Source of the DNA: Lycium barbarum
Taxonomy: Eukaryota; Streptophyta; Magnoliopsida; Solanales; Solanaceae
Direction: 5' to 3'
Length of the DNA stretch: 64,000 nucleotides
Assembly: GCF_019175385.1 (NCBI RefSeq)
Contig: NC_083341.1
Coordinates: forward strand, 91,104,321 to 91,168,320
Shown one piece after another: positions 1-12,061 of the stretch. The position numbers and the translations under genes are program-made. The notes below the pieces were generated by a model that saw only the letters and a list, made by a program, of their open reading frames with translations, did no database searches and was not told where the DNA came from. The first letter of the stretch is position 1, and each line of letters opens with the position of its first letter.

Positions 1-1377
1 TCATCTCCTCTTCAGCCTCCCAAGTCATCTCCTCCCTATAATTGTTCCGCCACAACACTTTAACCGACGCCACATCTTTTGTTCGCAACCTTCTGATTTG
101 TCGATCAAGTATGGCTACAGGCTGCTCTTCGTATGATAGCTCCTCTGTTACCTGGATATCATCTGCAGGAAACACCCTGGAAGGATCGCCTATATACTTC
201 CGAAGCATTGACACATGGAAGACTGGATGTACTGCTTGTAAATCCGCTGGTAGATCTAACTCGTAGGAAACTTGTCCTACCTTACGGATAACCTGATAAG
301 GTCCAATGTATCTCGGGCTCAACTTCCCTTTCTTGCCGAATCTCATAACACCCTTCATGGGTGACACCTTCAAGAACACCCAATCGCCAACCTGAAATTC
401 CAAGTGTCGACGTCGATTATCTGCATATGACTTCTGCCGACTCTGGGCTGCCAGTAACCTTTCCTGAATAAGCTTCACCTTATCGACAGCCTGCTGAACC
501 ATATCTGGGCCTATCAACTTAGTCTCACCAACGTCAAACCAGCCTATGGGTGATCTGCACTTTCTGCCATATAAAGCCTCGTACGGTGCCATCTGGATAC
601 TAGAATGGTAACTGTTATTATAAGCAAACTCAAAAAGCGAAAGTGATCATCCCAGCTGCCACTGAAATCAATGACACAGGCCCGTAACATATCTTGTAGC
701 GTTTGAATGGTACGCTCGGCCTGTCCGTCAGTCTGAGGGTGAAATGCTGTGCTGAGACTCACCTGTGTCCCCAATCCCTCCTGGAAGGATTTCCAGAAGT
801 TAGCTGTAAACTGGGCCCCTCTATCAGAGATAATAGCTGTGGGAACCCCATGAAGTCTCACTATCTCCTTAAGATACAATTTGGCGTAATCCTCAGCTGA
901 ATACGTCGTCCTGACTGGAAGAAAGTGGGCTGATTTTGTCAATCTATCAACGATGACCCAGATAGAGTCATATTTCCGTAGAGTGCGAGGTAAAACTGTG
1001 ACGAAATCCATATTGATTACCTCCCATTTCCAGTTCAGAATCTCCATCTCCTGCAACAGTCCCCCAGGCTTCTGGTGCTCGACCTTCACCTGTTGGCAAT
1101 TTGGGCACTGGCCACAAATTCTGCTATGTCCTTTTTCATACCATCCCACCAATACAAACAGCTAAGGTCATGATACATTTTTGTTGACCCTGGATGAACA
1201 GAATAACGAGCATAGTGTGCCTCCCCCATTACCTGCTGTCGTAATCCTGCAACCTCAGGTACACATAATCTGTCTCTGTATCGTAGTACTCCATCAGATG
1301 GCATCTTGAATGGGGTCTCGTCCTTCTGAAGTGCTGTGTCTCTGTAATGCACAAGAATGGGATCCTCATATTGACGT
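1..1377 (-). pseudogene. Element A integrase with C-terminal chromodomain-like tail (frameshifted)
   Basis: Integrase would join retrotransposon cDNA to host DNA. Three frames together cover it. 1352-1086 encodes the zinc-binding N-terminus (GEAHYARYSVHPG then, after a frameshift near 1100, CPNCQQVK, an HHCC layout). 1152-544 encodes the catalytic core: first Asp in NMDFVTVLP, second in ISDRGAQF, Glu in DGQAERTIQ. After another frameshift near 540-640 the minus strand down to base 1 reads the C-terminal region, including LSPRYIGPY (the GPY module), VHPVFHVSMLRK and finally REEMTWEAEEEM, the chromodomain-like end that in chromoviruses is thought to bind modified histones and guide insertion. 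A stop at 1378-1380 separates it from pol. The remainder is off the window. The parts are intact enough to identify but not to work. Confidence 0.9.
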
Positions 1378-1379
1378 CT

Positions 1380-3710
1380 CTACACTTCTTCTACAATAGA
1401 GGACTCAGCAACACCTCGCATAAAAATTCTGCCATCATCAGAATCAGCCAAACGAACTCCAAGACTAGCTAGCTGATGAATCTCATGGACTATCTCTTTC
1501 CTTCCTGGCTGTACACCTGCCAAACTACCCATAGATTTACGGCTGAGTGCATCTTCTACAACGTTAGCTTTTCCTGGGTGATATAGGATATCGACATCAT
1601 AATCTTTCAGCAACTCTAGCCACCTCCTTTGCCGCAAATTCAGCTCCTTCTGCTTAGAGATATACTGGTATAGGATATCGACATCATACTGCACGCCATA
1701 TAGATAATGTCTCCATATCTTCAAGGCATGTATCACCGCCGCCAACTCCAGGTCATGGGTAGGATAATTTCTCTCGTGCTTCCTGAGCTGTCGGAAGGCA
1801 TAGGCGATAACTCTGCCATGCTGCATCAACACGCAACCCAACCCAACACCGTAAGCATCACAATAAATAACATAGCCATCTGGCCCCTCAGGAAGAGTTA
1901 GAACTGGAGCCGTGGTCAACTTATCTTTCAATAATTGGAAACTTCGTTCACAAGCATCGGTCCACTGGAATTTAGCCGCTTTCTGTGTTAGCCTTGTTAA
2001 AGGCGCTGAAATCGAAGCAAACTTTTCTACAAATCTCCTGTAATATCCTGCTAGCCCCAGAAAGCTACGTACCTCAGTATGCGTCGTAGGTCTAGGCCAA
2101 GTCTTGACGGCCTCAATTTTCTGCGAGTCTACCCGAATACCGTCTGCTCCAACAATATGCCCCAGAAATGCTACTGAAGTCAACCAGAATGCACATTTAG
2201 AGAACTTAGCATATAATTTCTGATTCTGGAGGACCTTAAGTACAGTCCTCAAGTGATCTGCATGCTCTTCTTCCGATCGTGAATAGAACAGAATATCATC
2301 AATAAATACAATCACGAACAAGTCGAGGAATGGCTTAAACACCCTATTCATCAAGTCCATAAACACGGCTGGAGCATTGATCAGCCCAAAAGACATCACT
2401 ATAAACTCGTAATGCCCGTATCTGGTCCTGAATGCAGTCTTCGTAATGTCTGCTTCCTTTACCCGCACCTGGTGATAACCTGACCGCAAGTCTATCTTTG
2501 AAAAACATTTAGTACCCTGCAACTGGTCAAATAAATCATCAATCCTGGGGAGGGGATATCTATTCTTTATTGTTACTTTGTTCAGCTGCCTATAATTAAT
2601 ACACATCCGCAGCGACCCATCCTTCTTTCTTACAAATAATACCGGTGCGCCGCAAGGTGATGTACTGGGCCTAATGAAGCCCTTCTCTAATAGATCTCTC
2701 AGTTGCTCCTTCAATTCTTTCAATTCTGCAGGTGCCATTCTGTAAGGAGGAATAGATATGGGCTGAGTATTTGGCAATACATCTATAGTGAACTCTATCT
2801 CACGCTCAGGAGGAGGGCCTGGAAGTTCATCTGGAAATACATCTGGAAATTCATTAACTACCGGGACAGTCTGAAGAGTCGGTGCCTCAGCTTTCAAGTC
2901 ATGCACATAAACCATATGATAAATATATCCCTTTCTGACCATCTTCCTTGCCTTGAGGTATGAAATAAACTTACCCCTCGGCGATGCTGTATTCCCCCTC
3001 CATTCTATAATTGGTTCCCCTGGGAACTGAAATCGAACTACTTTGCCTCTGCAGTTAGCATTAGCATAACAAGAAGCCAACCAGTCCATCCAAATAATAA
3101 CATCGAACTCAGTCATGTCTAGTTCTATCAAATCTGCCTTGGTGCGGCGATTACATATAACCACCGAACAATCTTTATACACTAGTCTTGCTAAAATAAA
3201 ATCCCCTACTGGTGTAGCTACCTCGAATGGTTCTATAGATTCAGATTTTATCCCAATTTTACTAGCAACAAAAGGGGAAATATATGATAATGTGGAGCCT
3301 AGGTCTATCAATGCATATACATCTCGGGAGAAAATCGATAGTATACCTGTAACCACATTTGGCGACGCCTCCTGATCCTGTCTGCTGGCTAAAGCATATA
3401 TGCGGTTTGAAGGACCGCCAGAACTGGAAGCCCCTCCACGGCCTCTGCCACGGCCTGCTGGTGTCGGAATACCTTGCCCCATAGGGCGCATAGCCACCGA
3501 AGAGGAAGAACCAGCAACTGATCCGGTAGGCTGAGCTGCGCCACCCCCAAATCGACACTCCGTCATAGTATGGCCCTGACGGCCGCAAGAGAAACAAGCA
3601 CCAGTAATGAAACGACATTCCCCAGGATGGCGTCTGCCACATCGAGGACACTGAGGTATAGATGGCCTCATCTGGCCTGAATTCCTGTGCATCTGGAACC
3701 CTGAAGTCAT
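1380..3710 (-). CDS. Element A pol: zinc knuckle, protease, reverse transcriptase, RNase H (776 aa open frame)
   Basis: An open frame of 776 codons. The first Met is not a natural start: the frame continues gag. Residues 21-32 and 39-52 hold two cysteine/histidine clusters; the second is C-x2-C-x4-H-x4-C, the gag zinc knuckle. The aspartic protease motif is at 136-139 but reads DLGS rather than DSGS, with the Ser lost. Reverse transcriptase spans about 325-520, with [11 protein letters not shown] near 404 and the active site FIDDIL at 469-474. RNase H follows with YCDAY (Asp618) and DLELAA (Glu655). The stretch near 675-682, where the family has the TDHK motif with a catalytic Asp, is replaced by a copy of YDVDILY found again at 704-710. 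So RNase H is probably dead although the frame is open. The frame stops at 1380, before integrase. Confidence 0.9.
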   Translation of the reverse strand: MTSGFQMHRNSGQMRPSIPQCPRCGRRHPGECRFITGACFSCGRQGHTMTECRFGGGAAQPTGSVAGSSSSVAMRPMGQGIPTPAGRGRGRGGASSSGGPSNRIYALASRQDQEASPNVVTGILSIFSRDVYALIDLGSTLSYISPFVASKIGIKSESIEPFEVATPVGDFILARLVYKDCSVVICNRRTKADLIELDMTEFDVIIWMDWLASCYANANCRGKVVRFQFPGEPIIEWRGNTASPRGKFISYLKARKMVRKGYIYHMVYVHDLKAEAPTLQTVPVVNEFPDVFPDELPGPPPEREIEFTIDVLPNTQPISIPPYRMAPAELKELKEQLRDLLEKGFIRPSTSPCGAPVLFVRKKDGSLRMCINYRQLNKVTIKNRYPLPRIDDLFDQLQGTKCFSKIDLRSGYHQVRVKEADITKTAFRTRYGHYEFIVMSFGLINAPAVFMDLMNRVFKPFLDLFVIVFIDDILFYSRSEEEHADHLRTVLKVLQNQKLYAKFSKCAFWLTSVAFLGHIVGADGIRVDSQKIEAVKTWPRPTTHTEVRSFLGLAGYYRRFVEKFASISAPLTRLTQKAAKFQWTDACERSFQLLKDKLTTAPVLTLPEGPDGYVIYCDAYGVGLGCVLMQHGRVIAYAFRQLRKHERNYPTHDLELAAVIHALKIWRHYLYGVQYDVDILYQYISKQKELNLRQRRWLELLKDYDVDILYHPGKANVVEDALSRKSMGSLAGVQPGRKEIVHEIHQLASLGVRLADSDDGRIFMRGVAESSIVEEV

Positions 3711-4792
3711 GGAGCTTTGACCAGCTCCCCCGAATACCCCGTGCTATCAAACCTCCTACCAGTAAATCGTGGAGGTGCACTCCTTGCCGGCTGGGAAGGA
3801 TATCTGCTATGCTGCTGTTGGGGCTGCCCGCCCCGAAACTCACCCGAAGAATACCCAGCTGATCTAACTCTCTTATGCTGACCCCTGTCCTGCTCCCTAT
3901 CAAATCGACGCCCTCTATGTCGATCCTCAACCCCCTGGGCGTATGCCTGCACTCGTGCGATATCCATACCGGGCTGAAAAGCCATTGCCATACAGCTATC
4001 AATCAAGTAATTATCCAGCCCCATTACGTAACGATGCACCCTATCTGCCATGTCAGCTACAATAGTGGGCGCGTACCTACCCAGTGAATCAAACTTGAGG
4101 CTATAATCTCAAACACTTCTGCCATTCTGCCTCAGGTGTAGAAATCTGCTAACTCTGGCTCGCCTCATCTTCGGAGGCAGAAAGTGACCCAGAAAAGCCT
4201 CCACGAACTCGTCCCATACTGCTGGTGGGGCATCCTCACCCCTGGACAACTCCCAGGACTCATACCAATTAACCGCTATGTCACGCAACCGATATGAAGC
4301 CAATTCAACCGACTCAGTCTCGGAGGATTTAGTCACCCGCAAAGTACGCAGCATCTGTCGAATAAAATCCTGTGGATCCGCTGCGGGCTTTGACCCATAG
4401 AACTCTGAGGGGTTACAAGTCAAGAAATCACGGACCCTCAAACTATCATGTCTGTCCGCATAATCACCTCCCAATCCGTGTCTGCGGGCCTGCCCCGACA
4501 CTAACCTGGTCAATAACTGGACTGCGTCTCTCATAGCCCTGTCCTCCGCCCCTGGCTGGGGAGCTGGAGGATCGGGTGCTGGAACCTCAGAAGCTAGCGG
4601 TGGAGCCGTCCCCCGATCTGCAGCTGCTACTGCCCTAGGCTCTGCTGATAATGGCGGGGTAGCGGAGCTCGCTGACTGAAGCCTAATCTCAGGCACATAT
4701 TGGGCATAAACCCTAGTAATCCTCCGGGTCTCACTGGTCTCTCCAACTACCTTCTTGCCCTTTTGGGCGGCTGTCGCCTTCTTTGAAGGCAT
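3707..4792 (-). pseudogene. Element A gag (frameshifted)
   Basis: Gag would form the virus-like particle. I place the start at 4792 (MPSKKATAAQKGKK) rather than at the upstream Met at 4804. The bases just before 4792 look like a splice acceptor (TTTACAG), and element B also starts gag with an AAQKGK-containing N-terminus. The frame 4792-4109 has a low-complexity Pro/Ala region and then the capsid-like core (DPQDFIRQMLRTL, FLGHFLPPKMRR, FLHLRQNGRSV). A frameshift or stop at about 4100 breaks it. The rest continues in another frame at 4051-3707 (DRVHRYVMGLD, then an Arg/Gln-rich part) and shifts again into the zinc-knuckle frame near 3710. At least two frame breaks mean no full-length product. 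Confidence 0.87.
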
Positions 4793-4901
4793 CGCTGTAA
4801 ACATAACAATCTGTTAGGGAAAGATTATCCTGATAATACAGCACTATCGCACGATCTAGAATGAGAAGGAAATATGACATCCGAAATGTCCTGTAGCTTC
4901 C

Positions 4902-4937
4902 TGTTTATAAATGTGGTGCACAACACATCGATAAACA
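4902..4937 (-). other. Leader stem-loop with palindromic GTGCAC loop (element A)
   Basis: On the minus strand TGTTTAT-cg-ATGTG pairs with CACAT-tt-ATAAACA around the 8-nt loop TTGTGCAC. The GTGCAC (4916-4921) is self-complementary. It starts 44 nt downstream of the primer site. Equivalent hairpins occur in elements B, C, F and less clearly E. A role in RNA dimerisation or packaging is my inference. Confidence 0.6.
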
Positions 4938-4981
4938 AGACTCTACTCGACACGGTCTGTAGACACTCCGAGGATTGAACC

Positions 4982-4993
4982 GCTCTGATACCA
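4982..4993 (-). other. Primer binding site, tRNA-iMet (element A)
   Basis: The minus strand reads TGGTATCAGAGC, the standard plant primer site complementary to the 3' end of initiator Met tRNA. It lies four bases inside the 5' LTR end, where reverse transcription would start. Confidence 0.93.
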
Positions 4994-4997
4994 CTTT

Positions 4998-7919
4998 TGT
5001 CATGACCCAACCCCGTAGGCCGTGACTAGTGCCCGAGTTGGACACTCATATCCCCTGTTAACTATAATCTTTTATAACCAACATATTATGAACTTATATG
5101 TATAAAAAGGCAGGACGTTATTTTAAAGCTGTCACAATTCTGTATGTCGTAGGCGCCTGTCTCCTGAGGAGTTACGATCTTCAACAATAACATATATATA
5201 TCTACGCAAGCCGACAAGGCTGCCACTACACGCAACATCCCAAACATATATATATATATATATGCAAGCCGACAAGGCTGCCATTACGAATGGGTACGCC
5301 CCAAACATAAGTCGTATTCATACAACGCAACAACAACTATATACAGACCCACACAAATGTCCACAGACCTCTAAGAGTACTGACAGTATCATATGACGGG
5401 ACAGGGCCCCGCCGTACCCCGAATAAACACACACATATGCAACAAAAGGGAGTTATACCACAAGCTAGGCTCCGGAACAAAGGAGCACTCCAAAGTAGCT
5501 GAATAGATATCCTGGGCTGGCGGATCTCCGAAACGAGCGTTTGTACCTGCGGGCATGAACGCAGCCCCCCGAAGAAAGGGGGTCAGTACGAAATATGTAC
5601 TGAGCATGTAAAGCATGAAATATAGTAATAGACTCATACTGAGACAAGGTGTGTAGGACCCAATGCAACAAACAGAAATTCATAAAACTTACCTTTGAAC
5701 ATAATTCATCTGTATCGTTCTCATATCAATATCAATATAGAGTTTTGTAATCAAAGCTGAATAATCATTCTGCATATAACATATATAACGTGTCCCGACC
5801 CTTTAGTGAGGGACTCGGTGAATAATGAACATATGCCCTCCTGGCCGCCATCCCCATATCATCATGTCATCATACCATCATATCATCATATCATCATATA
5901 TATATATAACGTATCCCGGCCCTGTAGTGAGGGACTCGGTGAATAATGTAATAAATATGCGCACGAAGACGTGTGCTGGCCCGGGACTCAGTGAAGGATA
6001 TAGCGGTAAGCACGAGCAGAATAATAAGCAACCACATACATGAAATTCATCTTTAGAGACTCAATAGATAAGTAACTAACCAGCTCTCAAGTGTCAGGAT
6101 TATAATCATATTCAGTTCATTTTTTAAATCTCATTACAAACTATAGCAAGGAACGTTTCAGATTTCATGTACATGTATCAATTTAACGTGGTGTAGCTTT
6201 TGAAAGCCAAGTATGCCTCTAATTAAGAGTAGGAACTTCTATACATCATTTATTAGTCAATCATATAGTAGGCTCGTGACAATAACATTAAGGAATGAAT
6301 AGAATCATAAGTTATGCTTGGAACTAGAGAGTAGAATTTACCCCAAGGTTCATATCATTTCTTACTTACGTCTAGGACATGCCAAGAAAAAGAAGGAATA
6401 GGCTTTACATACCTTTAGCGTTTAGTCGTATTATAACTTGTACTTGCTGCCCAATCGTACTTATCCTATATCAAGATATCAAGAGCTACGATTAGTCTAC
6501 GAGGGAATTCAATATGTATTTTAACGTTAACAATCCCTTTCTAACATTTAGACGACGTTTCGTTCGTATTCAAACCAACTAGTACTACAAACTAATATTG
6601 CTAATCATACTTTCAAGTATCAATCCGAACTTCGTTAAACATGACTTAAGGGAACTTTGGACAGTCCGTACATTATTCAAAACAATCCCCTATTCACGGC
6701 CAAACAGCACGCACAACATTACCATTTTCAATTCGCAGTTTTCCAACTTCAACTAAAACGACAACAACACGTTTACAACATTGATTATTGGAACTGTTTT
6801 AGAATCATATTTATTCTTACAACAGCCCACAAACCATTTCAATTTCAACTTGAATCATTAAGCTTCATTTTCACTATACGTTCATAACAACAATCAACAT
6901 TCAAAACGCACTAATCCACTCTTATCATTAAAACAGTCCACGGTTTGGGACTGTTTTCCTACTTCAACATAATTCATTTCTTTTACACCCCAATTCATCT
7001 TTACATAATGCATACAATACACCACAATGTCCATAACAACAACAATTAAAACATGACACAAAACAGTCCATAACTTCTCCTAAACCAGTCCCCTATACGG
7101 CTTCAACACAACTACAACAACTTCATGATTTTCATCTATTTATCCATACTACAACACATTCAATTCATTCCCAATACATGTACAAGAAGATTAAGCATCA
7201 TTTCACCTAGGTCTATAGCACACGGCCCACTTAAACTTCAAGAAAAACAGTCCAATACCAACATGCACAATCATAAACATTCAATTCACCATAAAACACT
7301 TGAGAAGGGATCAATTCTTACCTTGTAACTAAACCCTTCAATCGGCTAGCCCTTCACTTTCACTTCTTGAATTTTAACACTTGTTCTTGCTATTCCAATG
7401 AATGCTACACGTTAATATACACCTTCAAGGGAGTTGAATTTCTTAAGAAACTAATTTTTGGATCAATTTGGAGAAGGTTATTCTCGGCCAGCTTGTAGCC
7501 GAGAGCCTCTCTCTCTATCTCTAAATTTATTTATTTTTGCTTTGTAAATGTGGAAATGAGCTAGTTAGTGATGAATGAATCAGAATTTGTGTTATATATA
7601 TGCATTACATGATTTGGACATGTTTCCCACTCAAATTTTGGGTCAATGATCATTGACCACTTCCATCCTCTTACACGGCCACTATGGCTTATTTTATGGA
7701 CTGGTTTGGTTTTTTAATCCCACTTAATAATCTAATCATGGTTAATTTAATCCCAATTTTCCATTAATGCTTCTATACCAAACGAAATTTATAGGTAACT
7801 TGTGACTTGAAACGAAACCGGAAGTTAAAGTCTCTACTTCGTATCTTAAAATAGTCTTGTCTTTAACTTGTCGCGTTTAGTTTAAAACGTCCCAATGTAT
7901 GAAAATATGGGATATAACA
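4998..7919 (-). repeat. Element A 5' LTR (2.9 kb)
   Basis: It begins TGTTATATCCC at 7919 and ends GGGTCATGACA at 4998 on the minus strand, with TG...CA ends and the primer site next to it. A TATA-like run is at about 7592-7600, 320 bp from the LTR start. Further in lie the splice-donor-like GGTATGTAAAG near 6411, a short repeat cassette at 5786-6000 (a copy of ACTCGGTGAATAATG at each end) and the double hairpin at 5566-5602. The partner LTR is outside the window, so age cannot be judged. Confidence 0.85.
5566..5602 (-). other. Conserved double hairpin in LTR A
   Basis: On the minus strand CAGTAC...GTACTG (5602-5584) forms stem 1 with a 7-nt loop, followed after two bases by CCCCC...GGGGG (5582-5566), stem 2. 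The same two-stem layout occurs in LTRs B, C, D, E, F, G1, G2, K, L and M. Confidence 0.75.
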
Positions 7920-9131
7920 GTGAGGAGGCCGATGTTCGATGGTTATATTCGGGCATCGTTGTGCATGGCCATTTCCGATGTTATCCAGGATTCGATTGTA
8001 GTGCATGGGCTCCGCGGGTCCCCCAGATTGGTGCCAGTGAGACTCCCCTTGTGAGCAATTAGCAGAGTCTCGTTTGTCTGTTTGGCAAAGATCCGGGACG
8101 GGTGGCACTCAGACTTTACGAGTCACACTGGGTTGTGCTGCCGAGACGTCGATATTTTCGTCTGGAGTACATGTGTACATCTCATTTGCATAGCATGGCA
8201 TGGCATCCCATTCATACCATTATTGCATTGCATTGCATTATGACTTGGGTGATATGTCGTGAGGATTGTATTGTGATGATTGTGTTGTGGATTCTATTAT
8301 GTTAACTGTTTCAGGATTTGATACACTTAGATTTATTATATGGGGTTAGATGTTGCGCCTAGATAATGAAGAATAATTGGACTCGACTCTTGTGTCTTAT
8401 ATTGCTGACTTGTGCCTGTTAAACAAACCTAAAACTAGTAGTGTATTGTGTTAAGCGAGGTTGGACCCAACAGAGTCATAACAACGAGTTCGCCTCTCGA
8501 ACACGGACGAGAGACCTAGGAATGATAAAGATGTTGAGAAACTGTATATGTGTTAGCCCACTTATGATATATGATAGACTTGTTGTGACTTAAGTTCGAT
8601 TGATGTTGTGATCTAGTGTTCCGGGATATGTGACTTGCTTTGGTCATTATCATCATTGTTCGTGAATTCTTACCAATACGTGTTACTAACCATTGTCAGC
8701 CTATGATACTTACTCAGTATGTGTGGTTGTACTGATATTGCACTTGCTACACCCATTTGGGGTGTAGATTGTTTTAGGTGATTGATCGAAGTATATGCAG
8801 AAGTTATGCGGTACTTGTCTAGAAGGCCTCCTCTCATTTCATTCCAGGATCGAAGGTTGAGTATTAGTATATTATGACACTCTGAAATTCATTTAGTTTC
8901 TCTTGTATTAGTCTAGACTAGGTCATGGGAAATTTTATTGAGTCTGTAAAAACGTATTGTCAAATTATGTAATAATCGAGTTTGTATTTATAGATGAAAT
9001 TTCGTTGTCTTTCTCAAATTCGAATGCTTTTGAAAAGAAAATTATGTGATTGAAGTGTTGTATAAATGAGAGGGTTCACCTACGGAGGTGGGAAGGTAAG
9101 TGCCCGCATGAGCCCAAAATGGATCGTGACA
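7920..9131 (+). repeat. LTR fragment L (3' part of a plus-strand gypsy LTR)
   Basis: The segment ends AAAATGGATCGTGACA at 9131, a gypsy-type LTR end, preceded by the common TAAGTGCCCGCATG motif. Its left end is cut by element A, so the LTR start is outside or lost. It has a version of the double hairpin: CAGTA...TACTG (8715-8734), then CTACACCC...GGGTGTAG (8747-8767). No primer site follows 9131, so it may be a solo LTR or a broken element. No coding potential is visible. Confidence 0.6.
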
Positions 9132-9664
9132 ACTCTATATGGCCTTTGTAAGTTTTAAATCTGCTGCTCACCTCTGTTTACATTGTATCAGTACTGAGGT
9201 TTTCTTACCCCATGTCTATGTGCCCAATCTGTGTCTTGGTTGTCCCCTATCTATGTCCTGCAGCTTACTCTTAATCCCTCTATGTCTATGTGCCTTTACT
9301 TATTTTGTTTACACAATGTCTACTTGATTCAAGACTGTTTTGACCTATGCTACCTCTATGTACCAGCTTATGTTGTGATTGTTTGGGTTCAGTCTAGCTT
9401 TGATCACATTGTATCCATATATGCTATTTCATCCTTGTCTAAGTTATATTCAGTTGTCTTGGTTTAGGTTTACAAGAATATTACATCTGTTTATTGTCTA
9501 TTCATCTCTTCTCTTCATACTCTTTACTTGTTCCTATTAATTTATGGCTATCCTATAACTATGTGCATTAGACTTGTTCTATCTGTTCCAAGCATGTATA
9601 TGCATATATAAGTCTGTGTCCTCCATGGTTGTATTGGTTGGGAGAACAAAGCATTTTTAGGGGG
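9132..9664. other. Unassigned sequence between L and element B
   Basis: AT-rich sequence rich in CTATGTC/CTGTGTC-like words and without a convincing gene. It continues on the far side of element B at 29867, since B inserted here and duplicated CCTGG. I do not recognise it. It could be old transposon remnant or intergenic DNA. Confidence 0.5.
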
Positions 9665-9669
9665 CCTGG
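9665..9669 (+). repeat. Target site duplication of element B, left copy (CCTGG)
   Basis: CCTGG lies directly before the 5' LTR and again at 29862-29866, directly after the 3' LTR. This proves that 9670-29861 is one insertion containing later nested insertions. Confidence 0.93.
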
Positions 9670-10077
9670 TGTTACACCTCGTAGTTTCGTCCGTTGAGAT
9701 TCGTTAGGCGTTAGTTGTCCTAATCGCGGAAACGGGAGTTACCTTAGGATATATGAGATTACATGTTCCCATATTATGGTGATAGGGTTTTAAACCCATG
9801 AAATGAGCTATGGAAGGATTTAAGAACAAACAAATAAAGAAAAGGATTTTGTGGGAACGTTGGCAAAACTTGGCGAACTTTGGTAAAACTTGGCAAAGTT
9901 TTCGGACAGAATTTTGGTCCAAATTGGTGGGGGAATATCTCCTATAATATGAGGAGTTTTGGTGAGTTTATTTTGTCCAAATTGAATTTCATCGAGTCTA
10001 GTTTCCAACGCAACAAACCGCTCGTCAATGTGACGCCTGATTAAAAGGTTATGGCCATTATACGACAGACTGTCAGA

Positions 10078-10250
10078 GCAGAAAATTTCTGCGGACCATT
10101 TGACGGCCCGCAGGAATTTTGACGCCCTGCAGAAAATTCTGCGGTCTGTCAAATTGACACAGCCCAGCGTCAAATGGTCACAGTGACCCATATTTGACTA
10201 GGCAGTTCTACGGACCATTTTGACGGTCCGTAGGAATTTTGACGGCCCGT
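10078..10250 (+). repeat. Inverted-repeat cassette upstream of the TATA box (LTR B)
   Basis: A dense set of related words: TGCGGACC, GACGGCCCGCAGG, TACGGACC and GACGGTCCGTAGG, which pair with one another. It recurs in the 3' LTR at about 16876-17057. Other LTR families have different palindromic words at the matching position. Confidence 0.65.
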
Positions 10251-10295
10251 AAAAAAAATTGGCGCAGAATTGCCCGACGGGATTTTAAGTTCCGC

Positions 10296-10304
10296 TTTAT
10301 ATAA
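10296..10304 (+). promoter_or_regulatory. Candidate TATA box of LTR B
   Basis: TTTATATAA about 630 bp into the LTR, just after the palindromic cassette. It is conserved in the 3' LTR near 17101. Transcription would start roughly 30 bp downstream. Motif-based only. Confidence 0.45.
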
Positions 10305-11130
10305 TTTAGTCCACTTCATTTGGACATTTCATCTTATCAAATCAGATCCAAAATCTCTCTAAAAACCCTCTCTTCCACTCCATAAACTAATCCAAGCCAA
10401 AATCCAAGAGAGATTAATTATCAATAAGCAAGAATCAAGATACCCTTGTGCTAGAGGTCTTGCTAAGGTTAATAAGCTCCAAGAATTCTTTGGATATTGA
10501 AGCTAGGGTTTTTCTTCAAGTGGAGTATTGCTGTCCAAAACCCATTCCTACACTATCAAAGGTAAAAACGCGGGCAATGAAGGAGAACAAGCAGGCGATA
10601 GATTAGTTAAACGGAAAAGGTATGTAAGGCTAATCCTTTCCTTCTAAGGCATGAATTTTCCTAATTTTCCATGATCATCCTATACGATGGAGACTATGAG
10701 TCCATGAGTATACAAAGTTACATACGCATATGATTAAGAATGGAAATACGATACGATCATGATGATGGTGATGACGAATATAAGTATGAGTAATCTTAGT
10801 GTAATACAAGATGTCCATGAAGCTAATAATTCTAAGTATGTTTTCATCAATGCTTCTCTTTGCGTACACTCACCTTAAATTGTTAGTTCCTTCAAGGTGA
10901 GATATGATGTTGATAATTACTCCATAAGATAATCGGGGGTTCACGACCTTATGTCACCCCGACATAGCCATAGTTTCCTTCAAATTTTAGTGTACATTTT
11001 AATGATAAATGTATAATGATGTTAAGTCATGATATGTCTATGAGATGATTAATAATGTAAGTTTATAATATGCCTATGCCATGAATGAAAATGTTGAGTT
11101 ACGAAGGGTATATGACGATATGATTACGTG

Positions 11131-11395
11131 CCTAGATGGCCGGACATGTCACCGCTAATGCGGGCTGCTTATGATTACACCGTGCCTAGATGGCCGGACA
11201 TGTCACCGCTAATGCGGGATGCATATGATTACACCGTGCCTAGATGGCCGGACATGTCACCGCTAATGCGGGCTGCTTATGATTACACCGTGCCTAGATG
11301 GCCGGACATGTCACCGCTAATGCGGGCTGCTTATGATTACACCGTGCCTAGATGGCCAGACATGTCACCGCTAAAGCGGGATGCTTATGATGGTT
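11131..11395 (+). repeat. 54-bp tandem repeat, 5 units (LTR B)
   Basis: Units start at 11131, 11185, 11239, 11293 and 11347 with CCTAGATGGCCGG. Because 54 is a multiple of three the array stays open and spells a repeated PRWPDMSPLMRAAYDYTV peptide. It lies inside an LTR and the 3' LTR has only three units (28996-29157), so I treat it as a minisatellite and not a gene. Confidence 0.9.
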
Positions 11396-11434
11396 ACCCG
11401 GACGCGGATTAACGATGATGATGATGACGCGATG

Positions 11435-11460
11435 ATATATATATATATATATATATATAT
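11435..11460 (+). repeat. TA microsatellite and deletion scar (LTR B)
   Basis: A TA run ends directly at TCATGCCCACAGG. In the 3' LTR about 190 bp, including the double hairpin, stand between these two points, so the 5' LTR lost that segment next to the microsatellite. Confidence 0.75.
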
Positions 11461-11733
11461 TCATGCCCACAGGTAGACAGGGAGACGGTGTCGATCCATA
11501 GGAGCCACCAGTAGATTTACAGGAGCACTCCATTATTCCGGAGGTGCTACTTGGTTTATTCTTTTGTGTAGATATGTATATGTATTTTGGGCACGACGGG
11601 GTCTTGTCCCGTCCATATGTCTAGCACTCTAGTAGAGGCTCGTAGATACGCAGGTGTGGGTAGTATGGTCTCACAATGTTTCTAATGTATGTGTTTATAT
11701 TATTTCGATAGGCGAACGGCTTATGTATGTATG

Positions 11734-11857
<124 letters not shown>

Positions 11858-12004
11858 GTTCTCGAATGAAAAATGATTTTCTTATGATTTGAGTATGAAT
11901 TTGATAAAAGAACGCTTAATGAGTATGATGAGTAGTAGAACGAGTGGTGCTCGGTGGTTAGCCCCGGGTACCCGTCACGGCCCCTAGTCGGGTCGTGACA
12001 AAAG

Positions 12005-12016
12005 TGGTATCAGAGC
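12005..12016 (+). other. Primer binding site, tRNA-iMet (element B)
   Basis: TGGTATCAGAGC, four bases after the LTR end. Confidence 0.93.
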
Positions 12017-12061
12017 AGTTCAGTCCTAGGAAGTGTTTACGAGCCGTGTCTAGTAGGGTCT

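Larger units (their letters stand above)
4795..6412 (-). other. Candidate intron from LTR to gag start (element A)
   Basis: On the minus strand the LTR holds AAAG|GTATGTAAAG, with the GT at 6412-6411, an excellent plant 5' splice site. The acceptor TTTACAG ends at 4795, three bases before the gag ATG, with CCTAAC about 20 nt upstream as a branch-point candidate. Removal of this 1.6 kb would delete the primer site and leader and bring gag close to the cap. The same pair is seen in elements B and C. This is inference from motif and position; no transcript evidence is available. Confidence 0.5.
1..7919 (-). mobile_element. Element A: Ty3/gypsy chromovirus (Tekay/Del-like), truncated by window edge
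   Basis: Reading on the minus strand, the order is 5' LTR, tRNA-Met primer site, gag, zinc knuckle, protease, reverse transcriptase, RNase H, integrase and a chromodomain-like tail, which is the chromovirus order. The 3' LTR lies beyond base 1, so no target duplication can be checked; the right flank reads GTGAG at 7920-7924. It is the only element here with a nearly complete pol. Gag and integrase carry frameshifts, so this copy is not expected to be active. The long LTR and terminal WEAEEEM motif fit the Tekay/Del clade; the clade call is my recognition, not a search result. Confidence 0.93.

Noticed and set aside
42..266. Plus-strand frame at the left edge
   Set aside because: It is the reverse strand of the integrase C-terminus of element A, which reads correctly on the minus strand.
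9132..9664. Possible host gene between L and B
   Set aside because: The frames of 60-80 residues are overlapping and low in complexity, with no splice-site pattern or recognisable motif; the flank at 29867 adds none.
11128..11412. 94-residue frame with a repeated PRWPDMSPLMRAAYDYTV unit
   Set aside because: It is a 54-bp minisatellite inside an LTR; the other LTR has three units, and there is no conserved start or context for a gene.
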